Assembly (NCBI RefSeq): GCF_017310035.1
Contig: NZ_CP022296.1
Span: 2,480,001-2,544,000, forward strand
DNA length: 64,000 nucleotides
Source of the DNA: Nocardioides sp. S5
GTDB taxonomy: Bacteria; Actinomycetota; Actinomycetes; Propionibacteriales; Nocardioidaceae
Reading direction: 5' to 3'
Below the pieces are notes generated by a model, which was given only the letters and a program-made list of their open reading frames with translations, did not search any database and was not told the DNA's origin. Position numbers and translations under genes: made by a program. The stretch's first letter is position 1. The number at the start of each line of letters is the position of its first letter. Shown here one piece after another: positions 50,359 through 59,536 of the stretch.

Positions 50359-51746
50359 CATTGCGAGGCGAGCGATCGCGCCGGGCGACGAAACGAGCGG
50401 CGCTCCTGGTCGCAGCGGTTGTCGTCGGCGCGGTGGTTCTGGCGGCCCCGGCCTTCCAGTCCCCGGAGGTGGTGGACGACGGCTCGGCGGGGGTCCCCCC
50501 AGCCGAGGACGAGACACCACGTGGCGACCGCTCACCGGACCACGACTGGGCACCGGACGACCCCAGGGGTCGCCCGGCGGTACCTCCTGCGCCTCGGCTC
50601 CCCCGCGCGTACCGCTTCATCTCTGCGCCCGACTTCCTCAACCAGGACGTAGCGGACCTGACCGACCGGGGTGGCCGACCAGTGCCCGACCCGACCTCAG
50701 GCCGCGTCGCCAACTCGACCAGTGCGTCCTACGAGGACGCCCTGCTCAAGATGCTCGACGAGATGCGATCCCAGGGTGCGCGCGACGTCCTCGTGGCAGG
50801 TGACCTCGTGGAGGGTCGATGGGGTCGCGACGACTCCGGCGCCGGCGTCTTCGGCCCGATCGAGACGCCGTCCCAGCGGTTCAACGCCGCGCGCGCGGCA
50901 GCGGACGTGTACTACCGGTCGTGGGCCCGACGTCTCGCTCGACACGGGCTGACGCCCTTTCCGGCGCTAGGTGACCACGAGATCGGGGACAATCCATGGG
51001 TCAAGAGGGGCGACGAGTGGATCGACTTCAAGCTCGACCACGTGGACGAGCTCAAAAAGCTGTACTCCGATCACTTGCTCCGGACACGTGATGGCGCCTG
51101 GCGATGGCCCGACCGTCCGAGCTCAGGGCAGGCTCGACGGACGGCCTATGCGACCCGCCTGGACCCCAACCTGCTGCTCGTCACCATCGATCCGTTCACA
51201 CGCTCGAAGGACGACGTCCGGATGCGAGTCGATGCGGCACAGCTGCGATGGTTGCGGCAGGTGCTGCGAGGGGCGCGGGAGGCACGAGTTCCTTGGGTCG
51301 TCGTCCAGGGCCACACCCCGATCACGGGGCCGGTCCGTCACCGCAACTCGAGCCGGCTCCGCTACGAGCGCGGGACGAGCTCCCCGCTGTGGAAGGCGAT
51401 GGTCGATGGCGGCGTCGACGTCTATCTCTGCGGCGAGGTCCATGACCAGTCGGTCAACATCCGGGACGGCATCATGCAGGTAGCGCACGGCTCCCTGTTC
51501 TACCGCGGAGAGGCGTCGTACATCCTGGGCCAGGCCACTCGTCGCCAGCTGGTGCTCGAGAACCACCAGTTCCGCGGCCAGATGGACTTCACCGACCGGC
51601 TCTGGACGACGTCGCGGCTCGGCGCTCCCGCCGCCGTGAGCTACCGGTTCCCCTCCATCGTCACCGGGACATTGAGCGCCCGGCGAACGCCAGATGGTGG
51701 CCTTGCCGTGCAGGGGACGGCTGGCATCCTCGATCCAGTCGGGTGA
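50355..51746 (+). CDS. Membrane-anchored metallophosphoesterase
   Basis: 463 residues. N-terminal helix (about 14-34), acidic/Pro linker, then a calcineurin-like domain: VLVAGDLVEGRWG, ALGDHEIGDN (GDHE in place of GNHE), VVVQGHTPI and YLCGEVHDQS. The metal-binding order is complete. The active domain should face outward. GTG overlaps the CDF stop (GTGA), so it belongs to the same operon; a role in metal-dependent phosphate ester cleavage is plausible but unproven. Confidence 0.8.
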   Translation: MTLRGERSRRATKRAALLVAAVVVGAVVLAAPAFQSPEVVDDGSAGVPPAEDETPRGDRSPDHDWAPDDPRGRPAVPPAPRLPRAYRFISAPDFLNQDVADLTDRGGRPVPDPTSGRVANSTSASYEDALLKMLDEMRSQGARDVLVAGDLVEGRWGRDDSGAGVFGPIETPSQRFNAARAAADVYYRSWARRLARHGLTPFPALGDHEIGDNPWVKRGDEWIDFKLDHVDELKKLYSDHLLRTRDGAWRWPDRPSSGQARRTAYATRLDPNLLLVTIDPFTRSKDDVRMRVDAAQLRWLRQVLRGAREARVPWVVVQGHTPITGPVRHRNSSRLRYERGTSSPLWKAMVDGGVDVYLCGEVHDQSVNIRDGIMQVAHGSLFYRGEASYILGQATRRQLVLENHQFRGQMDFTDRLWTTSRLGAPAAVSYRFPSIVTGTLSARRTPDGGLAVQGTAGILDPVG

Positions 51747-51995
51747 CTCACCGCAACGCGACTGCGAACGCCTCGGCGGCGAATCTCAGCAGACCTGACG
51801 CCGCTTGCGCCGCCTCCGGCACCGATCCCTGGCACCAACGGATGTTCGGGTCAGGTTCCAGCCGTGCAGGCTCACTCCCCCGCCATCGGTTGCGTCCGGG
51901 TCTCCTCCGAGGAGCGGTCGATCCCCGCAACCCGGTCTGGCTGACCACCCAGCACGCACCCGCCCCAGCGGCGAGCGGCGGACCTGAGGCGGACC

Positions 51996-53303
51996 TCAGC
52001 GGTCGCTGCGGACCCTGGAGAGCGTCGCGAGGGCTTCGTCTCGCTGCCACGGCGACAGTCCCGGGTCGGTGGCCAGTCCCCGCCGCAGGTGCGTACGTGC
52101 GGCGCCGGTCATCCCGAGGGCGGCCTCGATGGTGCCGCGGTGGATCCAGAACCTGGCTTCGGGCGTGCCGAGGCGCGTGGCCGCACGCGCGATCGGGAGC
52201 GCTTGAGCGTCACGACCGGCGCGGTGCAGAGCCCACGCGTACGCATCAGCGACGTGGACACTCGTGCGCCGCGAATACTCTGCCTGGGCCTGAATGAGTG
52301 CTTGCTCGACGGACCCGTGGTCTGACTCGAAGATCGCAGTCTCCAGGTCACTCCCCACACCGCTGGCGTCGAGGAGGTCGATCGTCGCCCGGACCACGTC
52401 GTACTGCGCCTCAGCCTCCTCCGTTCGGCCCAAGTGATCGAGGAGCTCCCCCAGCTCGGTGATGTATTCAGGCAGCGGCTGTCGGGCAGTGACGGCCTGC
52501 CACGTCTCGACCGCTCCGTCAAGGTCCCCGCGCGCTGTCTGCAGGCGCGCAGTGGAGACGAGCGACAGGAGGAGCTTCGGCGCTACTTGCTGCGCGGTCT
52601 CGAGGTCACGTCCCGCACCTTCAAGACGCCCTTGCTTGCGCAGGATGTCGGCGCGCAGGGTGAGCAGGTACCCGCGGTCCGCACCGCCACCGTTCGCTGC
52701 TGCGTCGCGCAGGATGTCGCCGGCCCGGTCGAGCTCGCCCCGAAGCTCGTACGCGTAGGCGTAGCGAGCTGCGATTGCGGTGCTCGGCCGACGCCGATCG
52801 GCGATCCTGAGCGCCCGTAGCTGGTCGTCGTACCTGCCGAGTTCGGTGAGCGTGTCAATGCGGATCGCGAGGCTGCCCACGTCGTACGGATTGATGCCGA
52901 GCGCCTCCTCCGCGCTCGCGAGTGCCGCATCGAAGTCGTGCTTGGCCGACTCGATCGCCGCGCGGGCAGCCAAGGCAGTGAAGTTCTCGTCGGGCTCGAT
53001 GCTGAACGACCGCGAGGCGGCTTCTTCTGCCATCTCGTAGTAGGACGCCAAGCCGGTGAGGCGGGCTTGCTCGACGTAGGCGACCGCGAGGTTGGCCCAG
53101 GACGCATGATCCTTCGGCACTCGGCGCAGGGTGTCTTGGAGCGAGATGATGGCGGCCTCCAGGTCTTGTCCGGAGTCCGGCACCACGCGGGCCACGGCAG
53201 GAGCTGGCCGCTCTGCCGGTTCGTCGGACGTCGTCGCGACGCCGATCCCACCGGAGATCGCTAGGACGAGTCCGACGCCGATCGCCATCGCGGTCCTGCG
53301 CAT
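51996..53303 (-). CDS. Exported tetratricopeptide-repeat protein
   Basis: 435 residues. A hydrophobic signal/anchor (AMAIGVGLVLAISGGIGVA) is followed by about nine TPR-like helix pairs, such as HASWANLAVAYVEQARL, FDAALASAEEALGINPYD and GYLLTLRADILRKQGRLEGA. It is a scaffold for protein-protein contacts outside the membrane. ATG at 53303 has AAGG eight bases upstream. Converges on the metallophosphoesterase with a gap of 249 bp in which I see no gene. Confidence 0.78.
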   Translation of the reverse strand: MRRTAMAIGVGLVLAISGGIGVATTSDEPAERPAPAVARVVPDSGQDLEAAIISLQDTLRRVPKDHASWANLAVAYVEQARLTGLASYYEMAEEAASRSFSIEPDENFTALAARAAIESAKHDFDAALASAEEALGINPYDVGSLAIRIDTLTELGRYDDQLRALRIADRRRPSTAIAARYAYAYELRGELDRAGDILRDAAANGGGADRGYLLTLRADILRKQGRLEGAGRDLETAQQVAPKLLLSLVSTARLQTARGDLDGAVETWQAVTARQPLPEYITELGELLDHLGRTEEAEAQYDVVRATIDLLDASGVGSDLETAIFESDHGSVEQALIQAQAEYSRRTSVHVADAYAWALHRAGRDAQALPIARAATRLGTPEARFWIHRGTIEAALGMTGAARTHLRRGLATDPGLSPWQRDEALATLSRVRSDR

Positions 53304-53629
53304 GTGCAAGGCCTTCCCGTGGAACGTCTGAAGTCAGAAGATGTTCGGTGCGCTGTGGGGCTCGGATTGGTTGGTCCCCGACGTCAGCGGCCCCACATGA
53401 GTGCCTCTGCACACACCGCGTCGCCAACATCTCGACGTCCGCGACGACTGCCGCGAAGCCGGCAGCCGCCGCATCCGACATCGACGCTCGCGCATGCCAG
53501 GGCATGTCGTTCATGTTTCAGCCGATGGTTGTGAAAGCGGGTGGCGCCGGGGGCTCCACCACCAGACGAACATCCGCCTGCGACCGGCTTCCTGAACCGG
53601 CGAACCCTCCGGGCGTGGGGCCACATGGT
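53304..53629. other. Non-coding stretch
   Basis: About 326 bp between the TPR gene and a small membrane gene. I see no convincing gene or repeat; short open frames on both strands have no ribosome sites. Confidence 0.5.
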
Positions 53630-53950
53630 TCACACGTCGAGGTCGCCACATTTCGCGAGCCACCGGGTCAAGGTACGCACTGGTGCCCACAGCCCCAGAA
53701 CGGCAAACTTGATGGAATTCCAAGCGAAGACCGCCACCAGACAGTTGAGAAGGCGAGGACCGCCTCGCTCAACGAGCGTGGCGCAGATGCTCATGGCGAA
53801 GAGGTAGGTCGGAATCGCGACCACGGCAACGGGGACTGCCCACCTCGTGCCGCCCGGGGTGCGGAGCCAGTCGACGAGACGGTTGGTGGGCATGTGCGAA
53901 CGCAGGTAGCTGCGCACGCAAGCGCTGGCGTTCCACAGCAGTGCAAGCAT
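53630..53950 (-). CDS. Small conserved-looking membrane protein
   Basis: 106 residues with two hydrophobic segments (about 39-60, 66-92) after a basic start containing SHMPTNRLVDWLRT. The pattern PTN-x-L-x-D-x-[LI]-R, then a helix, SICATLVERGGPRLLN, is familiar from actinobacterial mobile-element proteins that databases call sulfate permease without good reason. GGGAGG sits five bases before the ATG. It follows the relaxase on the same strand and may be transfer-related. Confidence 0.65.
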   Translation of the reverse strand: MLALLWNASACVRSYLRSHMPTNRLVDWLRTPGGTRWAVPVAVVAIPTYLFAMSICATLVERGGPRLLNCLVAVFAWNSIKFAVLGLWAPVRTLTRWLAKCGDLDV

Positions 53951-54064
53951 GGAGGCCTCCCTCGCGAGACGGTTTCACCGCACCTTGCACACCAGATTCG
54001 AAGGGACGGGCGCGGGCGTGCCGGTCCTGTGGACAAGTCCCGTACGACAGTGTTGTGAACCCGG

Positions 54065-57000
54065 TTAGACGAGCGCCCGTCTTTGTCGATCGATGCTGAG
54101 GTCACCGCCGTTCTGCGTGCGGTCCGCGTCGTCAGCGATTGCCCGCGCCCGCCGGATTGCCTGCTGCGCTCGGGCGACATCGAAGTTCTGCACTGTGTGT
54201 CGGACCTCTCCGAGAGCGCTCGGACCGTCAACCTGGTAGCGATCGCGATAGGCGGCGACAGTCCTGACCTCGTTGAGCCAGCGTCTGCGGTCTGCGTCGC
54301 TCACAGGTGGCGTCCCAAGGCGCTTGAGCCAGGACGCGTCGGCCCCGACTGCGTTGAGGGCCAATACGGCGGCCCGCGACTCCATCAGCCTGTGTCGTTC
54401 TGCGAGCGCGGTCATCATCTCGGGACTCATCGGCCCCCTGGCCGCCGGGATCAAACCGGCAATGTGTCCATGGTGAGCAGCTCTCCTGCCACGCTCGGGG
54501 AGTGCCTTCTTGCGGAGTCGGCTGATCAACACAGCTCCTACGTCCTGAGCGTCCTCAAGTGATCGCTGTGCCACGAGCGCCGGCAGGACTCGGCCGACGT
54601 CATGACCGTTCGCTTCGGCACGTCGCAACTCGGCAGTGAGCGGACCGAACGAGTCGGACCCGAGAACTAGGTCGACCTGGTCGTCGGTCAAGCCGCAATT
54701 CCCCACCAGGCCGACCCAGCGGTCCCGCTGGGCAACGGCCGCGATGGTTTCATACTCCGCCGCGAGCTGCGCGATGGATGACCACCTCTCTTGCTCCTCC
54801 ACGATCATCTGGTGGGCAGACAGGTCCGCGCCAGAGTGCTTCAGGACCCCGTACAAGACAGTCCGACCGTTCACTTCGTCGGGCTCTGGCGGGGCGTGAA
54901 TCTCGTCTGGCTTGTCGAGAGCGACGTACGCGATGTTCACCTCTCTCCCCCGTGTCATCGAGACGTATAGGTTCTCGCGGGTGGTGGCGCGTGAGACGAC
55001 GACGTGTGAGGTGTCGACGGTGATGCCTTGGGCGCGGTGAGCCGTCACGGCGTACCCGAGCTCGACGTGCACTGCGACGTACGCCGCTGGCAGCGTCACG
55101 CTCTCCCCCTTCACGTCGAGACGCTGGACGGTCACCGAGCCGTCCTTACCCACTCCCGTGACGCGCCAGCGGTCACCGTTGCGGACCCATCCGCCACGCG
55201 TCGTCGGGAGACGGCGGTCGTTTCTGCGGGTGATGACAAGGTCACCGATCGACGTTCGGGTGCTGTCGGCGAGGTTTACCTCGATGCTTCCCGCCGGATC
55301 GCCACCGGCGATGCGGTCGGCGCGGGCTCGCGTGTTGAGGTACCTCACGGTCTCGGTCGCGTCTGCTATGAGGATCGCGGCGCGACCAGCCTGGACGTCA
55401 TCCCTCCAGGCGAGGTAGGCAGCGTCCACCATGTCGTCGGTGGTGCCCTCACGGACCCGGTCGCGTTGGGCGTACGTGCCGACGACTTCGACGCGGCCGA
55501 AGCGCAGGTCGAGCGACGCGGCCTTCTCCCATTCGTTGGTGAAGCGATGGACCTCGGTGAGCTCCGGAGTGTCGGGACGGGCGGACGCCAGGAGCGTGAA
55601 CGCCCCTCCTGCCTCGACCGACTGGAGCTGCGCCCAGTCCCCCACCAGCAGCACCTTCGCCCCGGCCTCTGAAGCTAGAGCGGCGAGTCGGTCGAGAGCC
55701 AAGGTGCCGGCCAGTGTGGCTTCATCGACAATCACGAGCTGTCCTGTCTCGAACTTCGCCCGCCCGCGGTCGTGCTCGTGCAGCCACTTGGCGGTGTTTT
55801 CACACCCGATGCCGAGGTCTTCGGCGAGCACTTGGGCGGCGACAGCGCTCGGAGCGAGCCCGACGACGCTGCCCTTCCCGTGTTGGATCGTCCAGGCTGT
55901 CTTCAGAGCGTGCATGGCGGTGGTCTTGCCCGCGCCGGCCGGACCGACGAGAAGGTCGACCTGCCGCCCGGACACGGCAATCCGCGCGAGCGTCTCGACC
56001 TGCTCAGCACTCAGGCCGTGTTGCCTGAGGGCCACGCGCTCGAGGAGATCAAGACTGACTGACGGAGCTGTGAGGTTGGTCGTTCGAGCCAGTAACCGGT
56101 CCTCGGCCGCGAGCAGCCCCTCAGCCGTAAAGACCACCGAGTGCCGCGGCCGGAACACTGTGGACCCGTCCTTCCGCTGGAAGACCTCGGGGCTGATTGC
56201 CAGCTCCAGCGGGGTCAGGGACACGGACTCCCGCTTCGCAGCATCGACGACCATCCCGATCACGGCTTCGCGGTCCTCGACACTGGCGAAGCGCCACCCC
56301 ATCGTCTGCCGGGACGCCTCGGCCCAGAGGTTCCAGTGCCGCCACGTCGACCGCCCCTCGCTGACCGACCCGACCACCGAGGCGCCCACGTCAGCGACGA
56401 CGTCGAGCGGGATGTCGTCGGCCCGAAGGGTCGGGCGGGCGAAAGGACCCGCGGTGGTTCTGCGTGCCCACCCGAGTGCGCTCGCCCCGAGGATCGTCTG
56501 CGCCCGTTTCCTCCATTCGGTGGTGAGATCGAAGAGGGACCGGATGACCTTCTCGGGACGGGTAGCCAGGGTCGCCTTTGCTCGCAACTCGATGATCCGC
56601 GTCGCGGAGGGGCGGCACCCGTGCCGGGCGACGTATTCCTCGATCAGACGGTCGGTCTCCTCATCGACCATCCGAGAGCGACCTGAAAATGCGTGGATGA
56701 GCGACTCCGGGACGGGCTCCAGTTCCCAGGCAACATTGTGGTTCTTGCCTCTGTCGCGCTGCTCCCACTCGATCCCGAAGGTGCGGGTCATGCGGTCAGC
56801 AAGTACCGCGTTGTAGTGCGCCGACAGCGCCACCACAGCCGCATGGAGCGGCCGTCCGTCCAGGCTGCGCCACCGCCCGTCCTCTGCGGTCTTGACCTTG
56901 TTGGAGATGACCACGTGCGTGTGGAGCTGCGGGTCACCATGACGCGAATCCCAATGGTCGTACGCCGTCGCTACGATGCCGACGATGTCGGCCTGCGCCA

Positions 57001-57595
57001 CGGCGCCGTCGCCGGCTGCGACTCCCCTGCGGGTCGTGGCGACCTCGCGCTCGAGGAACGCGACTACTTCGTCGAGGGCCCGGTGGTGAGCCTCGAGGAT
57101 GAGTGCCTGGGTTCCCGCGTCCGCAACGCCCCAGAGCGTAGAGACCGACTTGGGGGCGCTGAACGTGAAGTCGTAACCCGCGACTGCCCGTCGCGTGCCG
57201 GTCGCCACTTCTTCGTGCGTAATCATTGCGGCGGCCTCGTGCCGCTGCTCGTCGGTGAGGTCATTGGGCAGCTTGGCTACTCGAGCCGCGACTCGCGACC
57301 TCACTCCCTCGTACTCCGGAAACGCACGACCCAGTGGCTCACCGGTCACGGGGTCCCGGCCTGAGCCGAGAAGCAGCGCAAGCTGCTGGGGCGTCACCCC
57401 GTCGCCCTGCCTGATCCGACCGTTGCCGAAGGCGTGGAGCCCCGAGCCCAGCCAGCGACCGGGCGGCGTGCCCTCCTCGGTGTAGTACCTGGTCAGCGCG
57501 GTCGACCCGCCCATCTCGCGATCGCCACGGACCACGCTCTTGAGCAGGTAGTCGTATCCCCTGCCAGCCGACATCACCCGCATCGAGACGGTCAC
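54065..57595 (-). CDS. MobF-type relaxase-helicase (TraA/TrwC-like)
   Basis: 1,176 residues. N-terminal relaxase: Tyr pair at residues 37-38 (TRYYTEEG) and the His triad (H214, then LHTH with H225 and H227). Two RecD-like helicase domains follow, with Walker A GPAGAGKTTAMHAL near residue 550, Walker B VIVDEATLAG, and VTAHRAQGITVDTSHVVVSRATTRENLYVSMTRG near the end. It nicks oriT and unwinds DNA for conjugation. GTG at 57595 was chosen for AGGAGG nine bases upstream. The gene is intact. Confidence 0.93.
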   Translation of the reverse strand: MTVSMRVMSAGRGYDYLLKSVVRGDREMGGSTALTRYYTEEGTPPGRWLGSGLHAFGNGRIRQGDGVTPQQLALLLGSGRDPVTGEPLGRAFPEYEGVRSRVAARVAKLPNDLTDEQRHEAAAMITHEEVATGTRRAVAGYDFTFSAPKSVSTLWGVADAGTQALILEAHHRALDEVVAFLEREVATTRRGVAAGDGAVAQADIVGIVATAYDHWDSRHGDPQLHTHVVISNKVKTAEDGRWRSLDGRPLHAAVVALSAHYNAVLADRMTRTFGIEWEQRDRGKNHNVAWELEPVPESLIHAFSGRSRMVDEETDRLIEEYVARHGCRPSATRIIELRAKATLATRPEKVIRSLFDLTTEWRKRAQTILGASALGWARRTTAGPFARPTLRADDIPLDVVADVGASVVGSVSEGRSTWRHWNLWAEASRQTMGWRFASVEDREAVIGMVVDAAKRESVSLTPLELAISPEVFQRKDGSTVFRPRHSVVFTAEGLLAAEDRLLARTTNLTAPSVSLDLLERVALRQHGLSAEQVETLARIAVSGRQVDLLVGPAGAGKTTAMHALKTAWTIQHGKGSVVGLAPSAVAAQVLAEDLGIGCENTAKWLHEHDRGRAKFETGQLVIVDEATLAGTLALDRLAALASEAGAKVLLVGDWAQLQSVEAGGAFTLLASARPDTPELTEVHRFTNEWEKAASLDLRFGRVEVVGTYAQRDRVREGTTDDMVDAAYLAWRDDVQAGRAAILIADATETVRYLNTRARADRIAGGDPAGSIEVNLADSTRTSIGDLVITRRNDRRLPTTRGGWVRNGDRWRVTGVGKDGSVTVQRLDVKGESVTLPAAYVAVHVELGYAVTAHRAQGITVDTSHVVVSRATTRENLYVSMTRGREVNIAYVALDKPDEIHAPPEPDEVNGRTVLYGVLKHSGADLSAHQMIVEEQERWSSIAQLAAEYETIAAVAQRDRWVGLVGNCGLTDDQVDLVLGSDSFGPLTAELRRAEANGHDVGRVLPALVAQRSLEDAQDVGAVLISRLRKKALPERGRRAAHHGHIAGLIPAARGPMSPEMMTALAERHRLMESRAAVLALNAVGADASWLKRLGTPPVSDADRRRWLNEVRTVAAYRDRYQVDGPSALGEVRHTVQNFDVARAQQAIRRARAIADDADRTQNGGDLSIDRQRRALV

Positions 57596-57617
57596 CGACA
57601 CACACCTCCTCGGCATG

Positions 57618-57768
57618 CAGGTGCCGACGCAGGTCCACAAGCGGCCCAAACCACCAGTTCTCCACAGCCGCCGTCCCACAGAACCCCCCTCGATCTGCAA
57701 ACGGTGTATGTCGAGAAGGACGACCTGCAGGGCGAGGACGGGCGGATGTGGACCGGCGTCGACACCTG
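57618..57768. repeat. Long inverted repeat before relaxase, candidate oriT
   Basis: Two 21-bp arms (57618-57638 and 57748-57768) match at 19 of 21 positions as an inverted repeat: AGGTGCCGACGCAGGTCCAC on the left and GTGGACCGGCGTCGACACCT on the right, with 109 bp between. It lies 23 bp before the relaxase start. Relaxases commonly nick beside inverted repeats next to their own gene, so this is the best oriT candidate here. It could also act on relaxase expression. Confidence 0.5.
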
Positions 57769-57805
57769 AGTGAGAGGGAGCAGATCGAAAGGATCGAGGG
57801 GAATC

Positions 57806-57916
57806 ATGGGAGACAGTTGCGTGGGGCAGGTGGTCAGTGCGTCAATTGGTTCTGACGGAGTTCAATCCGGGAGCTACGAAGTTCTCCGCCAGTTCCTTCT
57901 CGGGGCGCCCTCGTGA
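57806..57916 (+). CDS. Possible 36-residue ORF before the lipoprotein gene
   Basis: ATG at 57806 follows GAGGGG at four bases. It reads MGDSCVGQVV and ends LLGAPS at a TGA overlapping a GTG that is in frame with the next gene. No recognisable domain. It could be a leader peptide or a chance frame; composition is less GC-biased at third positions than in neighbouring genes. Confidence 0.3.
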   Translation: MGDSCVGQVVSASIGSDGVQSGSYEVLRQFLLGAPS

Positions 57917-57936
57917 GGGAAGTCAGGAACTCGGCG

Positions 57937-58563
57937 ATGACGATTTCGCGGGGAGCACACGCACTAGCGGCAGCAGCACTCCTGCTGGCCGCGGTGAGTG
58001 CCTGCGCCGGCGACGAGGCGGACCCACCCGCAGGCGAGCGGCCGAGCACCACCGACTCAGTCTCAACACCGGCGACCTCAGAGGCGACGCCCACAACAGA
58101 CAGTGAGGCAGCCGCCGCTGACGCGTCGGCATTGGTGCGGTCCTTCTATGCCGTTCGCGACGAGCTCCGCACGGACCCGACGGTGAAGCTCACCACGCTC
58201 CGTAGCGTCGCCATCGGCGGGGAACTCTCTGCTCAGCGGTCCCTATTCACCAGAGAGCGCGAACAGGGCCTTCACCAGACCGGCCGGACAAGGATCGCCG
58301 AGCTCACGGTTGAAGGAGTCGTGCTGGACAACTCCGATCCCGATGGTGGTCGCGTACCCACAGTCCAGGTCGACGTGTGCTACGACGTTCTGGGCGTCGA
58401 CATCCTCGACAGCAACGGAAGGTCGGTCGTCAGTGACGACCGACCCGACACCGGGTGGATTCGCTACCTGGTCTCCAACTACAACTTTGAGGCGAACCCG
58501 AGCGGTTCGTGGCGTGTCGCCTCCAGCCAGAATCTCGAGCGTCCGCCGTGCGATCCTGCATAA
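57937..58563 (+). CDS. Hypothetical lipoprotein of the Tad-like cluster
   Basis: About 208 residues. Signal peptide with lipobox AAVSAC, a Thr/Ser/Pro/Glu linker, and a globular domain starting SALVRSFYAVRDELR that has an NTF2/SnoaL-like or Mce-associated look (helix, then alternating strands ending SGSWRVASSQN). No named family. ATG at 57937 has AGGAA eight bases upstream; GTG at 57913 is possible. Probably a cell-surface accessory of the transfer module. Confidence 0.65.
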   Translation: MTISRGAHALAAAALLLAAVSACAGDEADPPAGERPSTTDSVSTPATSEATPTTDSEAAAADASALVRSFYAVRDELRTDPTVKLTTLRSVAIGGELSAQRSLFTREREQGLHQTGRTRIAELTVEGVVLDNSDPDGGRVPTVQVDVCYDVLGVDILDSNGRSVVSDDRPDTGWIRYLVSNYNFEANPSGSWRVASSQNLERPPCDPA

Positions 58564-59507
58564 CGCGAGTCCTCATTCCCGCCATGGTCGTGGCACCTCT
58601 GTTACTGCTCGGCCCAGCTCCGGTCTTCGCTGACACCGAGTGTCAGGTCAATGACCCGCAGACGGGTGTCTGCCTCGTCTGGGTGGAGGTGCCTGGCACT
58701 CCAGGCACCCCAGGCGAAGAAGGCGATGACGTTCCGGAGCAAACGGGCGCCGGCCAGGGCTGCGTCTGGGATGGCGCGGCTCTGGGCATCACGCAGCCCC
58801 CGCCAGGTCCGGTGCCGTGTTCATCGGATGCGGGCTACTGGTCCAACGGCTTGAACTGCTACATCCAGCTGGCGACGCCCGTGCCACCAGCTGGCGACCC
58901 CGCATGGCAGGGACACGAACCAGGCGACGGCGCCGTTTATCACTGCTACCAACCTCAGACCGGGATCCTGGTCTACCTCTGGTCACAGGATCCGCCGCCC
59001 GACTCGGGCACCACGGCAACACCTGGCGAGGTCGCCCAGCTCGCGATCGAGGACATGGAGCTCAAGGCGATCAACATCGGGCTTGCCCCCGAACCAGGCC
59101 CGGACAATGTCGGCCTGGTCGGCATGCCGGTGTGGATGTGGGCGGCAAGCCCGGACGACCACACGTTCGGTCCGATCACAGCAAGCGCCTCGGCCGGCGG
59201 GATCACGATCACCGCCACGGCCAAGGTGCACAGGATCACGTGGGACATGGGTGACGGCACCCGAGTGGTGTGTCGAAACCGGGGCACGCCCTACCGGCCG
59301 GAGTACGGCAAGCAGGAATCGCCCGACTGTGGCCACGTCTACACGTCGTCTAGCTCGCAGGAGGCGGACTCCAAGTTCACCGTCACTGCCAGTTCGGACT
59401 GGGTCGTGGAGTGGACAGGAGCAGGGCAGTCAGGAGTCATCCGACTGAACGGACTACGGCGATCGGTCGCGATCGCAGTCGGTGAAGCGCAGGTGCTCGT
59501 GCAGTAG
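58548..59507 (+). CDS. Exported protein with PKD-like domain
   Basis: About 319 residues. Signal peptide ending APVFA, a Pro/Gly/Glu-rich region (VPGTPGTPGEEG), several Cys, and a C-terminal PKD-like segment: HRITWDMGDGTRV, then CGHVYTSSS and a closing Ig-like strand. Such secreted PKD proteins recur in actinobacterial transfer clusters beside SAF and CpaF genes (general impression, unsearched). GTG at 58548 starts at a proper signal peptide and overlaps the previous gene by 16 nt. Confidence 0.68.
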   Translation: MRSCITRVLIPAMVVAPLLLLGPAPVFADTECQVNDPQTGVCLVWVEVPGTPGTPGEEGDDVPEQTGAGQGCVWDGAALGITQPPPGPVPCSSDAGYWSNGLNCYIQLATPVPPAGDPAWQGHEPGDGAVYHCYQPQTGILVYLWSQDPPPDSGTTATPGEVAQLAIEDMELKAINIGLAPEPGPDNVGLVGMPVWMWAASPDDHTFGPITASASAGGITITATAKVHRITWDMGDGTRVVCRNRGTPYRPEYGKQESPDCGHVYTSSSSQEADSKFTVTASSDWVVEWTGAGQSGVIRLNGLRRSVAIAVGEAQVLVQ

Positions 59508-59536
59508 CGCGCACCGCGACCGGAGAGGTATCGAGC

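Noticed and set aside
53031..53048. TCGTAGTAGGA string resembling half of the BlaI-type operator
   Set aside because: Only one half-site, located within the TPR coding sequence.
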